Source: Branchipolynoe longqiensis (taxonomy: Eukaryota; Annelida; Polychaeta; Phyllodocida; Polynoidae). Taken from it: 64,000 nucleotides of DNA. The stretch covers positions 91,947,990 through 92,011,989 of the forward strand of contig CM059193.1 in the NCBI GenBank assembly GCA_030323885.1, in the 5' to 3' direction. The position numbers were made by a program, and so were the translations under genes. Under the pieces are notes generated by a model, which searched no databases, was not told the DNA's origin, and saw only the letters and a list, made by a program, of their open reading frames with translations. Shown here piece after piece: positions 33,510 through 45,500 of this stretch. How positions within the stretch are numbered: the first letter of the stretch is position 1; the number at the start of each line of letters is the position of its first letter.

Positions 33510-33892
33510 GACAAGGTCACTCATTGTACGGTGGCTGTGAGGTGACTTCAATGTTATCTCACGGTTTTTATCCGGTCTGGCGTGCCTAAAAAATCGCATG
33601 GCAGCCACAACAACCGTGAGACCTCCTTACTGACACCTCACGATAGTCTTGCTGTCTCCGTGAAATGGGTGTACGATGTTCTAAATATCGTACAGCAGCC
33701 ATGCAGTGACTTTAAGGCTGCCGTATGATGGCTGGCGTATGGCACTGTATGATTTCTACGATTACCATGTGGACCCCGTAACATTTGTGAAAATTTCTTC
33801 TGCAACCCGCAAAACCGTACGATTTGTAAAAATCGCATCTACATACGCCAGACCACAAAACTGTGTGGCGGCAGCATAATGTGACTGAGGCA
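33510..33892. mobile_element. CTGTCACA-type element, TACGATTTTTA dialect
   Basis: The right end GCATAATGTGACTGAGGCA precedes TTA (33893-33895). The left end is diverged (AAGGTCACTCATTGTACGG). Interior words GTACGATTT, GGCTGTGAGGTGAC and CTGGCGTATG occur in both orientations. Confidence 0.65.
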
Positions 33893-34002
33893 TTAATGCA
33901 GGCGTTGTCCTGCAACAGGAATGTATTAATGCAGTGTCCTGCAACTGGGACACATTCATACGAGCACCGTCCTACAGGGACACATTAATGCAGGCACATT
34001 AA

Positions 34003-34349
34003 AGCTGCATAGTCCGACGAAATATCAAATTTACAAAACCAAACCAATTATCTGGATTTGATTTTACATATCTAACTTAGATACTGATGCACTTATTAAG
34101 CATTTGTTTCTGCATAGAAGGTAACACTGAGTCAATTTAACAGAACCTGTTACTGCAGAAGTCTATGGTGTCAGAGTTTTGGCAAATTTGCCAAAACTAA
34201 TTTTCCATGTTTGCACTTGAAATATCTCAAAAGTTTACCATTTAAAATAAAAGTAACTTTGAACTAATGTAAAGTAGATACTAGTGATTGATCTAATATA
34301 TTTATCTCAGAAATAATACAGAAATTCAAAACCATCGGACAATGCAACT
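34003..34349. mobile_element. MITE family M1
   Basis: AGCTGCATAGTCCGACG and CATCGGACAATGCAACT, flanked by TTAA on both sides. Confidence 0.9.
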
Positions 34350-34562
34350 TTAATGGATATGCAACATTCATCGACGAGCAACAGAATACTTGGAAATCAA
34401 AATGGTCCATGCTCGTTAATTTAATTTCCAATAACAAATGCAATTATTGATACTGGGATGTTAGACATACCCTACATGTAAAACATAATTAAAAAAACAG
34501 TCTAGTAGTCAACACTGACCTCAGAGGCGAGACACGTGGAAAGGTTGGCGTGGATAGGATGA

Positions 34563-35250
34563 TTGCATCAGGGAGCCTAGGTGGAGTATTGGTTAGGACG
34601 TTCGCTCCGGAATGGCAGAAATGTGTGTTCGAGTCCCATTCTTGGCACAATGTTATTTTTGTGTCCCCCCCCCCCATGACACTGGTTGCTGAGACCAGGA
34701 TCCTGAAACGCTATAAACTGTATGGTTGGTTAAATTCAATGACTTTTAAGGCCCTGTCACACCTCACCGGATTGGGGGAAACGAACAGAAAACAAACAAT
34801 GTCCGGTTTGTGTCCGTACAAGTTTTGAACATGCACAAAACTAAAAACGGATGCTGCCGGACTGACGTCTACGGTTCTTGTCCGGTTTGAGTTTGTTTCG
34901 TCCGTTGGCTATCCGTTCATGTCCGTTTCATGGCGGTTTCATGTCCGTTCTTAGACCCGATATCGCAACACTTTGACACATTTGAATACATTTTGATACT
35001 TATCATGCCCGAATGCCACCGGACTAGACTATTCTGTCCGTTGCTCAATCCGGCATAGTGTGACAGGCACTTTATGGACGCAAACCATTTAAAAGACTTA
35101 CAATTCCAGGCGGACGAGTGTGATTCTGCACTAACCATGCAGACAAAGCACCATAGGGTGATTCGCATTAGGGAGGGTCCTTAGACTAACGGTTAGGATG
35201 CCCACCATGGAATGGCAGAAATGTGTGCTCGAGTCCCGCTCTAAGCACAC
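34563..35250 (+). repeat. SINE-B copies split by a CTGTCACA-type element
   Basis: SINE-B head at 34568-34640 and tail to 34746; more SINE-B tail at 35074-35120; a second SINE-B head at 35168-35250. Confidence 0.7.
34750..35071. mobile_element. CTGTCACA-type element, GTCCGG dialect
   Basis: Ends GGCCCTGTCACACCTCACCG and CATAGTGTGACAGGCACT, next to TAA on the left and TTA on the right. Words GTCCGTTT and CCGGTTTG fill it. Near-palindrome GTTTTGAACATGCACAAAAC at 34822-34841. About 90 percent of its length can be aligned by eye with the element at 36422. Confidence 0.85.
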
Positions 35251-35369
35251 TCTTACCCTTTGTTCGCAAACCCTTGGTCCCCCACACTGTAACAACATAT
35301 TTACGCAGATCTACATGTTACCAACTCCTCAACAGCACATACAAAGGTGGATGTGTTGGTAATGGGGAG

Positions 35370-35890
35370 TACCGTATATTCTCGAATATAAGTCGACGAA
35401 ATTCACCACTAAAATAATCTCCTATTCTGAGGTCATCTTATACTCGCGATACCCCCCGAAGGAGCATGGATGGCACCCCAGGACGACATCTTGTGGTAAA
35501 ATGAGTCTGACTCAATCAGTGATGATGACTCTGAGGACATTGACATTGGCGATGGCAATGAATATTACAGTGATGCTCTTATGTTGATTGTTGGCGGTTT
35601 ACGTCCTGGCAAAACCCAAGGTCATATCAGGACGGGATGCTCTTAGTGATGAGCAGATACTGCAGTTACTGGAGGAGTCTGATGACGAGTCTGACTTTGA
35701 AGGTTTTTGAGTGACCGGTGGGGTTGTCATCTTGTTTAATATTTGTACATGTGCATGAATGAAGTTTAATTTGTCTGTAAATAAATTGAAGCTCGACCTA
35801 CTGTCGGTTTAGGCCTAATTCCAGATATTTCCTTAAAAAATACCCATCGACATATACTCGAAGACGACTTATATTCGCCTATATACAGTA
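35370..35890 (+). mobile_element. pogo-like element remnant with transposase C-terminal tail
   Basis: Inverted ends TACCGTATATTCTCGAATAT and ATATTCGCCTATATACAGTA, consistent with a TA target. Inside (35503-35710), an acidic frame ends DDESDFEGF and a TGA stop, resembling the C-terminal tails of pogo/jerky-type transposases. The catalytic part is deleted. A 54-bp SINE-A 3' piece interrupts the tail. The element begins only 31 bp beyond the stop codon of the tetraspanin gene. Confidence 0.65.
35582..35635 (-). repeat. 5'-truncated SINE-A with 10-bp target duplication
   Basis: Flanked by GATGCTCTTA at 35572-35581 and 35636-35645. Only the last ~54 nt of SINE-A were inserted. Confidence 0.85.
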
Positions 35891-35920
35891 GCTAGGAACT
35901 TTCAAATGGATAGGCGGAGT

Positions 35921-36058
35921 TTAAACCGGTTGACCTGGCCGTTTCATTGACTTCCGACGCCGATCCTTGCTGCCGGTATTTTTGTTGGTGTCAGTTTGTT
36001 CTTGGAAACGCTGTAACCGTCGATAGTAGATGATATATATATAGGCGAGGGCCATGCC
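35921..36058 (-). CDS. tetraspanin exon 8 (end of TM4, cytoplasmic tail, stop)
   Basis: Acceptor TTTCTTTCACTACAG precedes GGCATGGCC. It encodes [18 protein letters not shown], then a polar tail ending [10 protein letters not shown] and TAA at 35921-35923. No AATAAA was found in the short stretch before the adjoining transposon. Confidence 0.88.
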   Translation of the reverse strand, partial: GMALAYIYIIYYRRLQRFQEQTDTNKNTGSKDRRRKSMKRPGQPV

Positions 36059-39000
36059 CTGTAGTGAAAGAAACAAAAACACCACCAAATCAGCGCAGTC
36101 ATTTAGCATATCAAAATCCAGGACTTTCCGGGACCTTTCAGTGCAAAATTCCAGGATGTTTTTAAGATGTTTATTAAATTAAAGTGCCCCGACACACAGC
36201 TCTGTATTCATAGTCGATTCACTGGGTAAGATGTGAATTGTGAATAAGCATGAGAAATAACAATGACTATATGTATGGTTTTAATATAAAAATCAAGAGG
36301 CAGGATAACAAACCTACAAAAATGACTTTTTACAGTATATAGCACAGTGGATTTCTGATAGCTACGTACAAGTTCCACAGCAATATGGCAACAGTAGTGT
36401 CATATGACTGCATCAATATAAAGCGGCTGTCACACCTCACCGGATTGGGGGAAACGGACGGAAAAGGAACAATGTCCATTTTGTGTCTGTACAAGTTTTG
36501 AACATGCACAAAACTAGGAACAGATGCTGCCGGACTGACGTCTATGGTTCTTGTCTGGTTTGAGTTTGGTTCGTCCATTGGCTATCCGTTCATGTCGGTT
36601 TCATGTCCGTTCGTCCAGAGGCCATTGACTCGATAACGCAACATTTTGACACATTTGAATACATTTTGATACTTATCAACACCGGACTAGACAATTCTGT
36701 CCGTTGCTCAATCCGGCGAGGTGTGACAGCCGCTTTAGATGGATCGATGTGAGTATTTTAAGCAGAAGTTATCATTTGGTAAAGTTGTAATAAGTTTTAA
36801 TGTAGGGCGTGGTCAGTTGGAGTTAGACAAAGAGTATATAAATGTCAGTCTGATAGAAATATTCTAGTGTTATCAAATCGTGGTTAGCTATGTGAGTTTG
36901 TTGTTGTAGTGTTGAGAGTACCTCACAGTAATATAAACCGTGCTGTTGGGGTGCGGTTGTTATGGCCCTGTCACATTACGATGCTTCTCACCGGTGCGCC
37001 ACCAATGCGCAAAATCACTTTTAATCGCCGAGACACGTCAAACTTTTCGGCGTCAGCGCAACGTATTGGTACTGTGCGGCCGACATTGTGGTAACGTATA
37101 TCGACGCGTGAGAAAAAAACAAAAAAATGTTTGGCGGGCCGTCTGGATATGAACTTAGATGTTGCTAGGACATAAAACAACAACGCAACAGTTTGGCGCA
37201 ACGTGTGGGAACGACCCACACCCGCGCGCACGGCATGTGCCTACCGTTCGCATTACGTAAGTCATTGGTTTAACTTGGCCGGAATTTCAAACTCACAAAC
37301 TTCCGCACGGAAAGCCTGCGCTATATCCAATTCAGCAACACTGATGTGGAAACTCACTAAAACAATACCACGAGAAAACAATACAGAGGAAAAACCACAT
37401 TTTTCCTATAAGGACAGGCTGACTGAATAAATAACCAGACGGGATGGCCAAATGAGTTGAGCACCCGCTTCCCATGTGGAAGTTAGAGGGCTTTAATCCA
37501 GGCAGAGTTGAGCATCCGTCTCCCGTTTTGGCAGATGGTGGGATTCAAACTCATGGGCTTGAACCCTTATCGAGTCAAATCAATGACTTAAAAATTAATA
37601 CTTGTCGCTTCCTGGCCGCAGGCACTCGGCATTATTAGGATAGGGCAAGGACTGGTTGGCTCAGTGTCAGGATAATGTGACTCAGTGGGATACCAGGGCA
37701 GCACTATAAAGTCACCATGAGTGCACACTGTCACAAGTCGATACCCGTCCACATATGACCGTAGCTGTTGCCAGGATGAAAAACTCCAACAACCCACCAA
37801 GCAACCAGGTCGAGTCAAACCAATGACTTAAAAAATTGATACTTGTCACCATCTAGCCTGACGTTCAAAAATATTAGTGTATAGATTAGCGTGTTTGAGC
37901 TGTTTGCTCAGGCCAAGTCGGAGACTCCACCGTCAGGGCCCACTACGTGTGGTGAGGATGCTCTGTTCAGTTTTGTCATGTGCGGTAATGAGTTTGAATC
38001 TGCTGGCATTAGCTGGGTGTATCCTGGAATCTGAGGTTCATCTGGTATCGCTGTTAACACCTTGTCAAGCTGACTAGGCGTAAATGAAACTTAGATTTAA
38101 ATACGGGATTACTTACATGGGATTGGGCAGTGATGAACATGACAAAAACTTGAGCGTAGGTGTAGTGCTGAAACCAGCTGGTCAGTATTAAATTGCACCC
38201 CTGAAAAAGAACCGATCAACAATCAGCGCATTCTTGTGTTTTTTTTACATTCGTTGATTAAATTTATAGGAAGGAAAGTGTTCTCCAGCAAAAAAAGAAG
38301 GGAAACCAGGTTCATACTCATTTTGACATCAAATTCCAGGACTTTTCAGCACCTTTCAGTGCAAAATTCCAGGAGACGTTTATTTAATTAACATACCCCG
38401 GAACACAGCATGCTTCATAGTTGATTCACTGCGTAAGATGTGAAGTGTAAATAAGCATAAAAAATAACAAAGAACGCATGGACAGTTTTAATATAAAAAA
38501 CAAGAGACATGATAACAAACCCACAAAAGTTACTTTAAATATGAAACATCAGTGATCAAAGTTTGGGCATGTCAGCGAATATAGGCTTTAAAAAAATGAA
38601 TAATCATGACTTTTCCATTTTCCAAGGATCTTTATTAGACAAATTCCAGGACCTTCCAGGCCTTGAATACTGAATTATCAAATTCCACGACTTTCAGGAT
38701 TTTCAAGCACCCGTACGAACCCTTGGAAATATATGGTGAGGTTATCTGAGATTATGGTGAGGTTATCTGAGATTATGGTGAGGTTATCTGAGATTATGGT
38801 GAGGTTATCTGAATTTCCACGAAAACGCGAATATTCTCTCATAAATTCCCACAAGTCAGATTTCATACACTACTCTCCAAGCACTATCCTAGCCACATTC
38901 CACTGATCAGTCAGGACAGACTATCCTTGGAGAGCATCTCCCTGTCAGGGATGAAAGTGGTCTCCAGCAAAAAAAAGCGGAAATCAAGCCGAGATTATTA

Positions 39001-42000
39001 CACCAACGGCTAATTTCCACGCTTTCATATAGGAATTTCTGAAATAATCGGGCAGTGGTGCCATCCCACGGAAAACAGGTTACGCATTAAATGGCAATTA
39101 AATGTGATATAAATTTACATTCTTGGCGTTCTCTGTGGCGGAGTGGTTAGAGTGTCTGACTTTTTTCTAGGTCAGACTCCTAATCCGAGGGTCGGCGGTT
39201 CAATTCCCCGTGCCACCAGCTCTGCCAATTTGGATTTCCACCGCTGTGTATAACTTACAGCGTCATCAAAGGCCGGTTGCTCTCATACCATGTCTATGTG
39301 GTGTGGGAGGTTAAAAATCCCTTCGGTCGGTAAAAGTGTAGGCTCGGGCTTTCTATCGACCAGCAGTGGAATGAGGAAGACCAGTCGTCTATGACTGAAA
39401 TTTCCCCCGCTTAAACAACTAATGGACTAAAAAAAACAAAAAACAGTGTGTATCTCATGCTCATCTCGCATACTAGTTTCGTTTCTTCACCAATTCAGTG
39501 GAAAAATCTATTCAATAAACCATAAATAATAATAATATCGTTTTCATTATTAACATTAGGAGATAATACACTATAATTGCTGTACATTGTCTATAGCCGT
39601 GTTTACACGGGGAATTGTGAAACGATCTAGACAAAGCGATTTATATGAAGCGTTTTAGATGCGTGTTTACACGGCAGAGTTTGAAAGTGTGTCGGCGCCG
39701 GGAACCAGCAGGCGCCTGTAGCTGGCAAGCACTGCTATTTGTTTAGTTTCCATACTTCGATTCACAATATGAATAATGACACCAATGTAGCGGCTACATT
39801 AATATCGCTTGGAATTTAGGGTTAATTTAATAAAATTTCATTATTTGAGTATGTAATTCTGTTAAATATGATCGCATTCAATAGATTTCGGCCTAATCGG
39901 TCCCTCACACTGCTGGGCACCAGCGATTAGTTACTGCCCCCCCTGTAGCTGGCAAGCACTACTATTTTACACTACAGCCACCCGGGAACCAGCTGAATCG
40001 CTTCAAATAAACCACCTCGTGAGGTGGTATAGATGAACCGTTTCATATGAATTGATTCAGCCCTAAAACGCCTCAGAGTCGCGTTTACACGCCAAATGTG
40101 AGTCGATCTAGGCAAGGCGTTTTATATGAGGCGTTTTAAATCGCCCGTGTAAACACGGCTATAGATGGTACAGCAGTCAGAGTGGGCTAGGGAACCTGTC
40201 CCCTTGTTTCAATGGTACAACGGTCAGGCTGGGCTACTCGGGGACCTGTCCAATTGCCTTGTTTGCCATTAGGTGGCAGCACTGCATCTATATTTCATGG
40301 GAAAGCGCTGAGTGGCGCGTCTTGTCATACATTGTCTTTGGTGCTATGTAAAATCCTCTTTCGATAAGATTATAACCTACGGGCATGTTGATGTAGATGC
40401 TGTGCGAAACCATTAGCCACGCGTCTAGCTGACACTGGACGGCATTGTTTATGTGCGGTAACTGATTCTTCCACTTGACAGTGCAGCAACTGGGAGGCAA
40501 CGGTTCCTGGGGTAGAGAAACCAAGGTTACATTAAAGTTGCATAATCTGATGGTTTTGAGTTTTTGCCATAGTTGCCATAGTTGTTTGTGAGAGTTTTAT
40601 GTCCTGGCAACATCTAAGGTTATATACCGGGTGCGGTGGCCGAATCGGTAGAGCGCGGGCCTCGCGTGCGGAAGGTCAGGATTTTGGTTCCCGGTCGAGT
40701 CAAACCAATCAAATTGATACTTGTCGCTCGGCATTAATAGGATAGGGCAACGACTGGTTAGCTCAGTGTCAGGATAATGTGACCTAGAAGGATATCGGGT
40801 CATCGTGCTGGCGGTCTGATTTCCGAGTGGGACAGCACTATAAAGTCACCATGAGTGTGCACTGTCACAAGTCGGTACCCGTCCTGATATGACTGTAGAT
40901 GTTGCCAGGACATAAAACTCCAACAACCAACCAATCTAAGGTCATATCAGGATGGATACCGACTTGCGACAGTGCGCACGCATGGCGACTTTATAGTGCT
41001 GCCCCTATAGGAAACCAGGCCACCAGCACCAAGACTCAATTTCCAACTCAGTGACATTATCCTGATACTGAGCTAACCAGTCATTGCCCTACGTTAATAA
41101 TGCCAAGCGCAAAGCTAGGTAGCGACAAGTATCAATTTAGTAAATCACTGGTTTGACTCGACTGGATTCAAACTCCCAACCTTCTGCACGCGGAGCGAGC
41201 CTGCACTCTAACAATTTTACCTCCATCTGCGGTTGTCTTTGCCACATTTTAAGATAAATATATTAAGTTGATCATTATACCGCTCTCTGATGCGCCTTTG
41301 GAATAAAGCTGTAATTCCATAGTTGCAGAGCTGCTCACCCATACGATTTCTGCATGTTTTGTACACAGTTTTAATCGGGAGTATGCCAGCATGCCAAATT
41401 TAAATGTTGTATGGCAAAAGAAATTTGGAAAGTCCACAATTTCTTTTTTGTTGTTTTGAAAAGGTTATCTATAAATATAGGCAAGTGCTTTGGTTTTTGA
41501 TAATTTTAGATACTTTCATTAGATTACTCAAATTTAAAGTTGCATAGTCCGATAAAAGCATATTTTTGAAAGGAAACCATTTATCCAGATTTGAACCTGC
41601 ATATCTAACTTAGATGCTGGTGCACTTATTAAACATTTGTCGCCACATGGAAGGGAATACTGAGTCAATTTAATAGAACCTGTTACTACAGAAGCCTGTG
41701 GTGTCGGAGTTTTGGCGTGCTTGTCAAAATTAATTTTGCATGGTTGCACTTCAGATATCTCGAAAGTTAGCTCTTTAAAATCAAAGTTAATTTAAACTAA
41801 AGTAAGGTAGATTATAGCGATCAACCTAATATAGTGATCTCAGAAAATGACAGAAACCCAAAACAATCGGACTATGTAACTATAAGTATAAGCAGTGTTC
41901 GAAATAAGGCTTGTCCGCGCCAAGTGAGGGAAGGAACAGACAAGCAGAATATGGCTTGAGCTTTTCCGTTGGACAAGTGAAAAAAATATGTATTTGGGGA

Positions 42001-42505
42001 TTTTGTTGGCTTTCCGTTTTTATATACAGTAACACCTCTCTAAATCGACCGACCATGGGACCGACTTTATGTGGTCCGTTTAGGGAGGTGGTCGGTTTAG
42101 GGAGTTAGAATATGGTTACAATGGTATTGTTGGGATCCAAATAAAGCGATCGATACAGGGGAGTGGTCGATCTGTGGAGGTGGTCAGTTAGAGAGGTTTT
42201 ACTTATATACTACATACATACATACATACATACATATATACATACATGAGATTGTCTCAAAAGGTGATCACTCTTTTTTTTTTGTCCATTGTAATGATTG
42301 ACACAAAACAGCACAGAAACGGTTACACTGAAAACACAAGGACATTTGCTTCAAATCAATATGTATTCTATTGGGATTATGAAACACCATGTAAAAAACA
42401 AATAGTATGTTGATCGTTACAATGGACAAAGTGTTGTCCCATATTGCTTAGCACCTTTTGAGACAGTCTCACATACATACATACATACATACATACATAC
42501 ATACA

Positions 42506-42536
<31 letters not shown>

Positions 42537-45500
42537 GAGATGCTAAATGCGGAAAAGTGACAATTCAGTGACAGTAAAAATCACACCAGACTTGTCCTGT
42601 GGACAAGTGAAAAATGTGGCTTATTTCTATCACTAGTGTAGTAGGCTGCACTGACCTCTCAGGCAAGTAACCACACCGACAGGTAGGAGTGGGTAGTGTG
42701 TTGATATCAGGGAGGCTAGGTGGTGTAATGGTTAGCACACTGGTCCCGAATGCAAAGAGATGTGGGTTCGAGTCCCGCTCTAGGCACAATATTTCCCCAC
42801 GACACTATTCACCCACGACACTATTATTAAAGTATTAAGGAATCAAATGTCCTGCATACCGATCTGGAAGCTGATGCCGTTATGTAATCCAGGTAGCTCG
42901 TCGAGCCGCAACAGCCAAGCTGTTAAAATAACACCACAGAAGAAACAGCTGAAGCGTGTATTCATATATACCATTACTAGCACAGGGTCCGTACACATGT
43001 CAAGATATGGAATTCAAGGCTATTTCAAGGCTGTTTTTGCTAGGAATTCAGGACTATTTTCATTTGGATTTCAGGAAAGAAAAATAGTCGATGATAAAAA
43101 TCAATATGCTCTAGAGGTTTCGCTAAATAAAACAAACTTTCAGGAAAAAACAACGGCAAATTTGGCAATTTCAGACTAATTTAGATGAGTCGGGACATTT
43201 TAATGGAATTCAAGGCTTTTCAAGACTAATTACCCAAAATAGGTTAAATTCAAGTTGTTTGAAATGGGGCAAATGAAGTTCAAGACTTTTCAAGACTTTT
43301 CAGGCCCCATACAGACCCTATCACCATATTAATTGAAGTAATTAAATGATGCACAAAGTGAAAAGCGAATTGGTAAAATTTGTCTCAATTGACAAGGAAA
43401 GGTTTTACTCACACAAACATAGCTAAAATTACAGGAGGCGAAAGTGTAAATTGCATGTAACATGCAATATAACACAACCTAAAGACGTCTGATCAATTAG
43501 AAAATAAATTGCTTAAAAGGCCACCCAGGATGGCCGAATGAGTTGAGCGTCTGCCTCCCATTTTGGTAGATCATGGGATTCAAGCTCACGGGTTCGAACC
43601 CTGGTCGAGTCAAACCAATGACGTAAAAATTTGTACTTGTCGCTTCCTAGCCAGGCGCTCGGCATTATTAGTATAGGGTAAAGAGAAGTGGAATGAGGAA
43701 GACCAATCGTCCACGATTTAAATTTGCCCTGCTTAATCAACAAAATAAACTTAGTTTAATGACTACACACCTGTATCTGTATATGGTCCCAGGCATCTTT
43801 CAGGTGGTCGTCGAACTTCCGGAACTGCGGGTTAATTGTCTCGATCTGCTCCAGAGTGTTGGACGCCGCCCCATTTTGTATCTACACGGCAGCAGCAAGA
43901 GTAAATGGAAAGGCAGGTTCCACGGTCCATTTGAGGAATTACAAAGGCAGGGTCCGTACACGTGTGAAGATATGGAATTCAAGATTACTTTCATTTGGAT
44001 TTAGTCCGAAATAGTCATTCGGAAAAATTTAGATCAGTGGGGACAGTTGAATGGAATTCAATAGGGGAATGGAATTCAAGGTTTTTCAAGACTAATTACC
44101 CAAAATAGGTTAAATTCAAGGTTTTTCAAGGTCTTGAAATGGGGCAAATGAAGTTCAAGACATTTCAAAACTTTCCAGGTCCCATACAGACCATGCACAT
44201 GGACACCGACAGCGGGGGGTTGGGGGTGTTAGATGGGCAGAGGGTGGCGCCACCGGTAGTTTGGTAAAGTTGGGAAGAAAGGTATAGATGATAGATTAAA
44301 ATCTGTACATCTATACTCACATAATACATTATAGATCACTTAAATACATGCACATATCAGGGATGAAAGTGGTCGCCGGGAAAAAAAAGTGGAAATGGAG
44401 ATATTCTCCCATAGGTTTAGCATTGTCAGGGAATCGCAGAAAAATACCGGAAGTCAGATCTCATCTAGCCTTGTTGTGATTGTATTATCACCCAAATCTA
44501 ACAGTTTCTTGCTTAGGTTTTTTGTTCTAACTACAGCTAAGGTCATATAAGAATGGGATTCGAATCACCCAACTGTTGTCATGTACATCCCATCTTTTTG
44601 GAATTTTGTTTGACGTTAATCGGTGAATATAAGAAATCCCGGGGAATCCGCGAAACCGTGGAGGTCTTTCATCTCCGACATATATAGTATAGTTGTACGA
44701 ATCTTACCTGGGTACAGATGATGGATAACTGGTGTTTTCCCGAAGTACTAGCCTCGGATAGACGTGGGTCAGGGAGAAGGAAGCACATCCGGGTCCAGCA
44801 ATCTTTTACATACTTAATAGGATAACAAATCTTAACTCTTTATGGATACTATTGTGTTTTCGTTTCGGTTCTAGCGAAACGTGATAGTCGTGGTAGGGTA
44901 GGGTGGGTCCTCCTGCTTTGAGCTGATTATGCTAATTGCTGGACCCGGATGTGCTTCCTTCTCCCTGGGCTACAAGTAGTCAGAGGCGTAGTACCGAGGT
45001 AAAATATCCATATATGTATACATATGAATATGGTTGGGCACAAAAGACTCTAAAAAAGCAAACCTTTGTGCTTAAATGGAACAGGTACTCAACCACATGA
45101 CCAGAAAGCCCGCCACTTAGGTATGTAGCCTAAGGGCCACTGCAGTCACGCAGTGACCATTAGTGACCTCCAGTCCGAATGACCCTTAGGCCTTAAAAAT
45201 AAAAATTGATGTTTCTGGTTGCCGGCTGACTGTCACTGTTAGAACCCCCACCCCACCCGACTCGATTACCCCCTCCCCCCACTTTTAGAGAGAAAAAGAA
45301 AATCACATTCTAACGTGGTCCAGTTGAACTCGGATCTGATAGTATTATTGATACAGTTTGACAGAGGGCACGCCTATCGTTGGAACATTGAACTGAATAG
45401 TGTCCCGCTTGCTTTAGTAGGCCACCATGGCCTAGTAATACTAATAGCACTGAAATGATAATAGTACAAGTTTAAAAGAAAAAAAACACCCTACTGACTG

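Larger units (their letters stand above)
41893..42641. mobile_element. GGACAAGTGA element (possible hAT MITE) with insertions
   Basis: It begins CAGTGTTCGAAATAAGGCTT and ends GGCTTATTTCTATCACTAG, imperfect inverted ends with CTTGTCC/GGACAAG words inside. It holds the pogo-like MITE at 42025, (CATA)n and the mariner-like MITE at 42248. A short complete copy lies at 48885-48970. Confidence 0.55.

Noticed and set aside
36330..36578. 82-codon minus-strand frame
   Set aside because: Overlaps the CTGTCACA-type element at 36422; produced by its repeated words.
39125..39215. Apparent tRNA-Leu/Ser gene
   Set aside because: It is the head of SINE-D: degenerate stems, a long attached SINE body, and further copies at 32345 and 32766.
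40626..40720. Apparent tRNA gene with A and B boxes
   Set aside because: Head of a full-length SINE-A flanked by a target duplication; many similar heads occur in the window.
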